Below, one piece after another: positions 60,090 through 64,000 of a DNA stretch of 64,000 bases; the stretch's first letter is position 1; each line of letters begins with the position of its first letter. The position numbers and the translations under genes were made by a program. The DNA is from Nepenthes gracilis. Its lineage: Eukaryota > Streptophyta > Magnoliopsida > Caryophyllales > Nepenthaceae. Under the pieces are notes generated by a model, which made no database searches, was not told where the DNA came from, and was given only the letters and a program-made list of their open reading frames with translations. Location of the stretch: assembly GCA_033239525.1 (NCBI GenBank), contig BSYO01000003.1, positions 8,550,001 to 8,614,000 of the forward strand, in the 5' to 3' direction.

Positions 60090-61222
60090 GGTGGTTGTAT
60101 CACCACGGATACTCGACTCAGTATCTCCGCTGTCTATCTCCCGAGGAGGCTGACTACGCGCTGGGCGAAGTTCACCTCGGGATCTGTGGATCACACGTAG
60201 GCGGGAAAAACCTGGCCTTCAAAATCATGTGACAGGGCTACTATTGGCCCTCGATGAAAAAGGACGTGCTTGAGTTTGTAAAGAAGTGTGAGAGTTACCA
60301 GCTTCATGGCAACCTTCATCACCAGCCGTCCGCTGACCTGAAGTCCCTCCAGGCCCCATGGCCCTTCGCGCAATGGGGGCTTGACATTCTCGACCCATTT
60401 CCCATTGTCACGGGGCAAAGGAAGTTTATCATAGCGGGCATCGACTACTTCACTAAGTAGGTAGAGGCTGCCTCGCTTGCAAAGATCACAGAGCACAATG
60501 CTCTAGAGTTCCTTCGCCAGAGCATTGTCTGCAGATTTGGTGTCGCTAAAGTCGTGGTGACCGAACAACGGGACCCAATTTTGGGGAAACGCTTCACCAA
60601 GTATTGCACCAGCCTTGGAATCAAGCTGGTTCACACTTCGGTTGCTTACCCCCAGGCCAACGGGCAAGTGGAGGTCACAAACCGTACGCTACTCCACGGG
60701 TTAAAGACTAAGTTGAGGACGCCTTTGGGGCCTCCGGATCGACGAGCTTCCATCCGTCCCTCCGGTCTTATCGCACAACCCCGATGGGGGACGCGCCGCG
60801 AGACGCCCTTGACCTATGTTACGGGACTAAAGTGGTAATTCTGTTGAAATCGGGCTCCCAAGTCTCGGGATGGAGTCCTTCGACCCACGAGACCAACTCC
60901 CGAGAAAATCGGGGAGCACTTGGACTTGCCGGAGGAAGCCCGCGACGCCGCCAGAATACGGACAGTAGCATACCAACACCAAGTTGCCCGATACTATAAT
61001 AAAAAGGTGAAAGCCCGGCAATTCGACGTTGGGGACTTAGTCCTACGAGGCATCGAGGCCACAGGAAAGCTGGCCGGCCGAAACAAGCTATCTCCCAACT
61101 GGGAGGGACCTTTCCTTGTCTCCGTCGTCCTGCGCAACGGAGCGTACAAGCTCCGGAACCAGGACGGAAAGTTGGTCCCACGAACGTGGAACGCAACCCA
61201 CCTGAAGCGCTACTTCCAATAG
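60090..61222 (+). pseudogene. Element C integrase
   Basis: HHCC zinc region near 60190-60310: GSHVGGKNLAFKIM, a stop, QGYYWPSMKKDVLEFVKKC and ESYQ, where the second Cys pair member is Tyr. Core: WPFAQWGLDILDPFP (first Asp), FIIAGIDYFTK then TAG, VVVTEQRD where TDNG is expected (second catalytic Asp changed to Glu), and YPQANGQVEVTNRTLL (catalytic Glu). After a frame change, the C-terminal DNA-binding domain is intact from about 60920: ARQFDVGDLVLRG, NWEGPFLVSVVLRNGAYKL, WNATHLKRYFQ and a stop at 61222. Confidence 0.92.
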
Positions 61223-61367
61223 GGAACCCAGGTACGCACTTACTCGCTCATGTGCATTCATTCGCGTGCTTGTTTTTACTTTGATAAAATGAGGAGTTTA
61301 CTTAGCATATAGAATCCTAGGCCATATAAACTACGTTTGCCTTGCAGGTATCCACCTGACCTAGACT

Positions 61368-61636
61368 GCCCCTAAGTCGGGAGGGTCTTCACCTTCTCGT
61401 TAAACCCTAGTCATCTAGGTGGCCCATGAGCGGTCGGAAACCCTGGTCATCCAGGTGGCCCATGAGCGGTCTAAAAACCTTGGTCATCCAAGTAGCCCCA
61501 TAAGCGGTCTTAAACCCTAGTCATCTAGGTGGCCCATGAGCGGTCTGAAACCTCGGTCATCCGAGCGGCCCAATAGCGGTCGAACTAAACCTTGGTCATC
61601 CAAGTGGCCCATAGCGGTCTAAAAACCTTAGGGGGC
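61368..61636 (+). other. Predicted structured element closed by GCCCCTAAG / CTTAGGGGGC
   Basis: About 145 bases after the integrase stop, GCCCCTAAG (61368-61376) is complementary to CTTAGGGGGC (61627-61636, one extra G). The arms enclose the hairpin array at 61402-61620. Both arms and their immediate flanks (AAGTCGGGAG; GCAAGAATAGC) are conserved in element A at 13026 and 13334, while the interior is not. This is the pattern expected of a multibranched RNA structure. Role unknown. Confidence 0.55.
61402..61620 (+). repeat. Six tandem hairpin units with compensatory stem changes
   Basis: Stems start at 61406, 61442, 61479, 61516, 61552 and 61591 (spacings 36, 37, 37, 36, 39). Stem-loop-stem: CCTAG-TCAT-CTAGG; CCTGG-TCAT-CCAGG; CTTGG-TCAT-CCAAG; CCTAG-TCAT-CTAGG; CTCGG-TCAT-CCGAG; CTTGG-TCAT-CCAAG. 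The loop TCAT is invariant and every stem change is matched on the other arm. The spacer GGCCCATGAGCGGTC is also well conserved. Tandem repeats in the region after integrase are known in Tat-lineage elements; the covariation is what I see here. Confidence 0.8.
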
Positions 61637-61699
61637 AAGAATAGCACACGCGACGACCTCTTTTCGGGGAGCAGCAACGTCAGTCAACGACGGTCGAAG

Positions 61700-62030
61700 G
61701 GAGAAGCATTTCTTCTCCAACATTGGCAGCCCAAGTCTTCACTTGAGCGGCACCACCAGGCTGGTTCTTACAAGCGCCTGCCTGACTTAAGGATCTCACT
61801 CCTTAGGCAGCCAGCCAACCAAGTTGGCTACCCCACGCACCAACCTTCTCTATGAAGGGATAGCGTGATTAAATAATAATGAGAAGTGTTCCTTCTCTAA
61901 CACTGACTGCCCAAGTTTCCACTTGAACAGCACCGCAAGGTTGGTTAATGCAGCCACCTGCCAAGCCTGGGGGCTTAGCTCCTTAGGCAACCAAGCAACG
62001 GTCGCCGGCCAACCAAGTTGGCCGCCCAAT
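61700..62030. repeat. Two-copy 180-bp tandem duplication
   Basis: GAGAAG...TTCTTCTCCAACA / GAGAAG...CCTTCTCTAACA, then CCCAAGTCTTCACTTGAGC at 61730 and CCCAAGTTTCCACTTGAAC at 61910 (period 180), then CTCCTTAGGCA and CCAACCAAGTTGGC in both. The copies are diverged. Each has the palindrome CCAACCAAGTTGG at its end. Confidence 0.75.
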
Positions 62031-62103
62031 ACAGCGACTCGTGCAAACAACAAATACAAAGCAATAAAAGGCAATGGACACCGGACTGAAAAGGAGCTTC
62101 CAT

Positions 62104-62109
62104 TTTATT
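62104..62109 (-). terminator. AATAAA polyadenylation signal of the antisense gene
   Basis: AATAAA on the minus strand, about 105 bases beyond the antisense stop (62212). Plant signals are loose, so this supports but does not prove the 3' end. Element A has AATAAA on the minus strand at 17132-17137. Confidence 0.45.
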
Positions 62110-62211
62110 ACTCACAAAGTATGTCACAATTTACATACGGACCAAAGAATAAAAGAAATACGAGAGGCTACGTGGTGGCGGACCACCCCTATTTGTCTCC
62201 TGGCTCTCCTC

Positions 62212-63963
62212 TCAGATCTTCCTTGCGTTGCTTGTGTGATTTCTTTGATTGATAAACTCCACTGGGAAGTCCAGAGCAAACAACCGCGCAACGCGACGTC
62301 CAATGTTGAGCCCCTCCAACAACCGAGTGTGTAGTGCGCCCCCAACCTCATGAGGGGTCATCCGAGAGGCCAACTCGTTCTCTGCGGCGGTGGCTCGATC
62401 TGCGAGGCGTTTGTTGCTCGCTTTCAGTCGATCATCCTCTTCCTTCAAGCGAGCAACCTCCGCCTTCAACTCGGCGTTCTCTGCCTTCAGTTCAGCATTC
62501 TCTGCCTCCACGCCCGCCATAACAGCCTCGAGAGCAGCTGTCTGCTCACGAAACTCCCCTCCTGAGGCAGCCAGCCTGGCATCTAGCCAGGCTATTTCTG
62601 CTTCCTTATCAGCTAGAGCCTCGTCACGCTGCGTCATTGCCTTAAGAATTGCGGAGGCAACCTTCAACGGCTGCACAAGCAACGAATAGAAGACGAGTTA
62701 GAAACATTGAAGGGATAAGGTATGAGGAATCAACTGTCAAGAATCATACCTCCAAAAATTTCCTCGTGGGTCCCTTAGGCCTGGCCTCCAGATCAGGCTC
62801 AGGTGGCGGAGGACCAGGAGCATCCTCTCGTGCCGAACACACCGCTGCCTCATCCAGAATGCTCTCCAAGAGCTCATCATCTTCAACGGCAGCGGCGGGC
62901 TCCTCTCTTGCAGCCTCTGGAGCAGCTGTGGCAGGTTTCTTCCTCCTGGCTGCCTTTGGAACAGCAGCTGGAGAATCGATCCTCGACGACGACTCTACAA
63001 TATAAACGCGTGAACCCTCGAGCACGTCGCGAGCTGGCTCCACGGCAGACTCCATCCAGGCTGCACCTGGAACCACCGCAGGCTGGGCTAGAATAACCCC
63101 TCCGGCATCCGCCGGCCTGTCATCAACAAACCTCTCCGCTCCAGAAGTGCTGCCGGGACCACCGCAAATCCCGGCAGCCACGAGATTAATCTGCGAAGAG
63201 GAAGATGAGGGCGTAGCCGTCGCCCTCTCAGTAGCCTCCTCCGAGGACCTTGGTCAAATGATCAATTTCTTTGAGACCTTAGGATTCACCATTCTAATCG
63301 GAGGGTGCGGCTTCTGAACCGGGGACGGCGGTCCCCATTTAGCCTTTTTGGTCTCCTGAGGGGAAACCAAAAAATCCCTCCTAAACTCGTCGGAATTTAG
63401 CCGTATTGCCTTGGTCAGCCAGGCGTAAGCAGAGTTTTTCGCCGCAGACGGCGTACCCAGGTACGTCCGGACCTACCCGATCTCTCGCAACGGGCCATTT
63501 CTCTCCCACCTTTACAAAGAAGAACCGATTTTTTCGGTTCTTGAGGAGTAAATGGATGGCATTATTTATTTTTATTTCCACACGAAGTGAGTGAAATCCC
63601 TCCGCCCTCGGCCCACAGGTCACCTTAAAAATAACCTTAAGGCCGGACATCCTAAATTTTTGGTGACTTTCGAGAAAAAATACATAGAGTACAAATATAC
63701 CTCACCGCATTGGCATGAAGGCAGGCGATGGGTACTTACGGGCCGCCGTCATGATCGACTCAAGCTCCTCCAAGAACTAAGCGGTGAGGTCAGCTCCTCA
63801 AATGAGCCTCATAAACGGTAATATAGCCCTCCGGTGGACAAAGGGCTTTGTCGTCCTCGCCTGGGACCTTCCAGGCCATCTCTTTAAGGATATTAAACTC
63901 GATGCACAAAGCCTTAATATCATTTTCCCTCAAATCAGATGAAAAATCCGCCACGGAAGCCAT
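62212..63963 (-). pseudogene. Element C antisense gene: PF04195-like N-terminus, coiled-coil C-terminus
   Basis: The ATG at 63963 opens MASVADFSSDLRENDIKALC; CPPEGYITVYEAHLR follows at about 63835-63795, then a TGA at 63792-63790. Remnants in other frames include FLEELESIM and, at 63540-63500, KNRKNRFFFVKVGEKWP. From 63181 to 62750 an Ala/Glu-rich linker (SSSRIDSPAAVPKAARRKKP) ends KFLE. A GT-AG intron of 79 bases (62749-62671) follows exactly at a codon boundary. The next exon, from 62670, encodes PLKVASAILKAM and then a long coiled coil with repeats such as ENAELKAENAELKAEVARLK, stopping at 62212. Function is unknown; the coil suggests self-association. A GTAAGT near 63739 may mark another donor. 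Confidence 0.75.
62671..62749 (-). other. Intron of the element C antisense gene
   Basis: Donor GGAG|GTATGATTC at 62750/62749 and acceptor GCTTGTGCAG|CC at 62671/62670 on the minus strand. Length 79 bases, near the plant minimum. Both exon frames are open to the border and join in phase 0. A donor at the same relative place (before the coil, phase 0) exists in element D at 42873/42872. Confidence 0.75.
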
Positions 63964-64000
63964 GATTAGAAAAAACTTTAGGGTTTCTTCGAAGGACTTA

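Larger units (their letters stand above)
54314..64000 (+). mobile_element. Element C: Tat-type Ty3-gypsy element, cut by window end
   Basis: 5' LTR 54314-55691 with perfect terminal repeats TGATG...CATCA, PBS, gag, protease, RT, RNase H and integrase in order on plus, a structured post-integrase region, and an antisense spliced gene whose ATG is at 63963. The polypurine tract and 3' LTR are outside the window. The two solo LTRs at 4988 and 36909 belong to this family. Point frameshifts and stops throughout show it is inactive, but less decayed than element A. Confidence 0.93.

Noticed and set aside
61402..61620. CRISPR-like array
   Set aside because: Regular 36-39-base spacing resembles CRISPR, but there are no unique spacers, the whole unit repeats, and the setting is a plant retrotransposon.
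1..64000. tRNA, rRNA or microRNA genes
   Set aside because: I looked for tRNA arms and long precursor-like hairpins by eye and found none that I could support; a covariance-model scan would be decisive.

Overview
This is a plant nuclear (angiosperm, probably eudicot) window made almost entirely of transposable elements and relics in AT-rich DNA. I cannot name the species. There is no intact host gene. The evidence for a plant is plant-type Ty1-copia and Ty3-gypsy polyproteins, LTRs with 5-bp target-site duplications (TSDs), and a broken plant malectin-like/LRR gene. A 100-N assembly gap lies at 1121-1220.

Layout. 1-1110: decayed Ty1-copia pol. 1256-4692: a 3.4-kb solo LTR (family F, TSD TATAT) holding a TATA box, CT/GA-rich leader and a large TG-rich low-complexity block. 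4988-5961: solo LTR of family C, minus strand (TSD GTAAT). 6385-19082: a full-length 12.7-kb Ty3-gypsy element of Tat type (element A, TSD GTTTC) with decayed gag-pol and, after integrase, about 5 kb holding antisense ORF relics. 19.6-27.4 kb: exons of a malectin/LRR receptor-like pseudogene, broken up by a copia fragment, an LTR fragment and a solo LTR (25326-26885, TSD TATGT). 27.4-42.5 kb: AT-rich DNA with two copies of a repeat carrying a 52-bp minisatellite and a second family C solo LTR (36909-37901, TSD TAATT). 42.5-46.5 kb: the 3' part of another Tat element (D). 46519-48551: LTR-like sequence of family F. 49688-53854: a 4.2-kb non-autonomous Tat derivative on the minus strand (element B, two 1239-bp LTRs, TSD GATGT) that keeps gag and an antisense ORF but no pol. 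54314 to the window end: Tat element C, cut by the window edge, with the best preserved gag, protease, RT and integrase remains.

How the parts work together. A, B and D share a polypurine tract of the form ATGGGGGCTA and an LTR starting TGTTGGGTC or close to it. A, B and C share a primer-binding site starting TTGGCGCC. A, B and C carry an ORF antisense to gag-pol whose N-terminus holds a shared (E/D)G(F/Y)ITVYE motif, which I place in the plant 'putative gypsy-type transposon' domain family (Pfam PF04195-like). In C this antisense gene has a clean phase-0 GT-AG intron, a coiled-coil C-terminal exon and an AATAAA signal on the antisense strand. In A, B and D TATA-like boxes lie upstream of the antisense starts. 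Between integrase and the antisense gene, element C has six tandem 36-39-bp units, each with a hairpin whose 5-bp stem changes by compensatory substitutions around a constant TCAT loop. The array is bracketed by a long-range inverted repeat (CCCCTAAG/CTTAGGGG) that is also present at the same place in the diverged element A. I consider this probable structured RNA (or DNA) module, together with the spliced antisense gene, the most interesting signal in the window.
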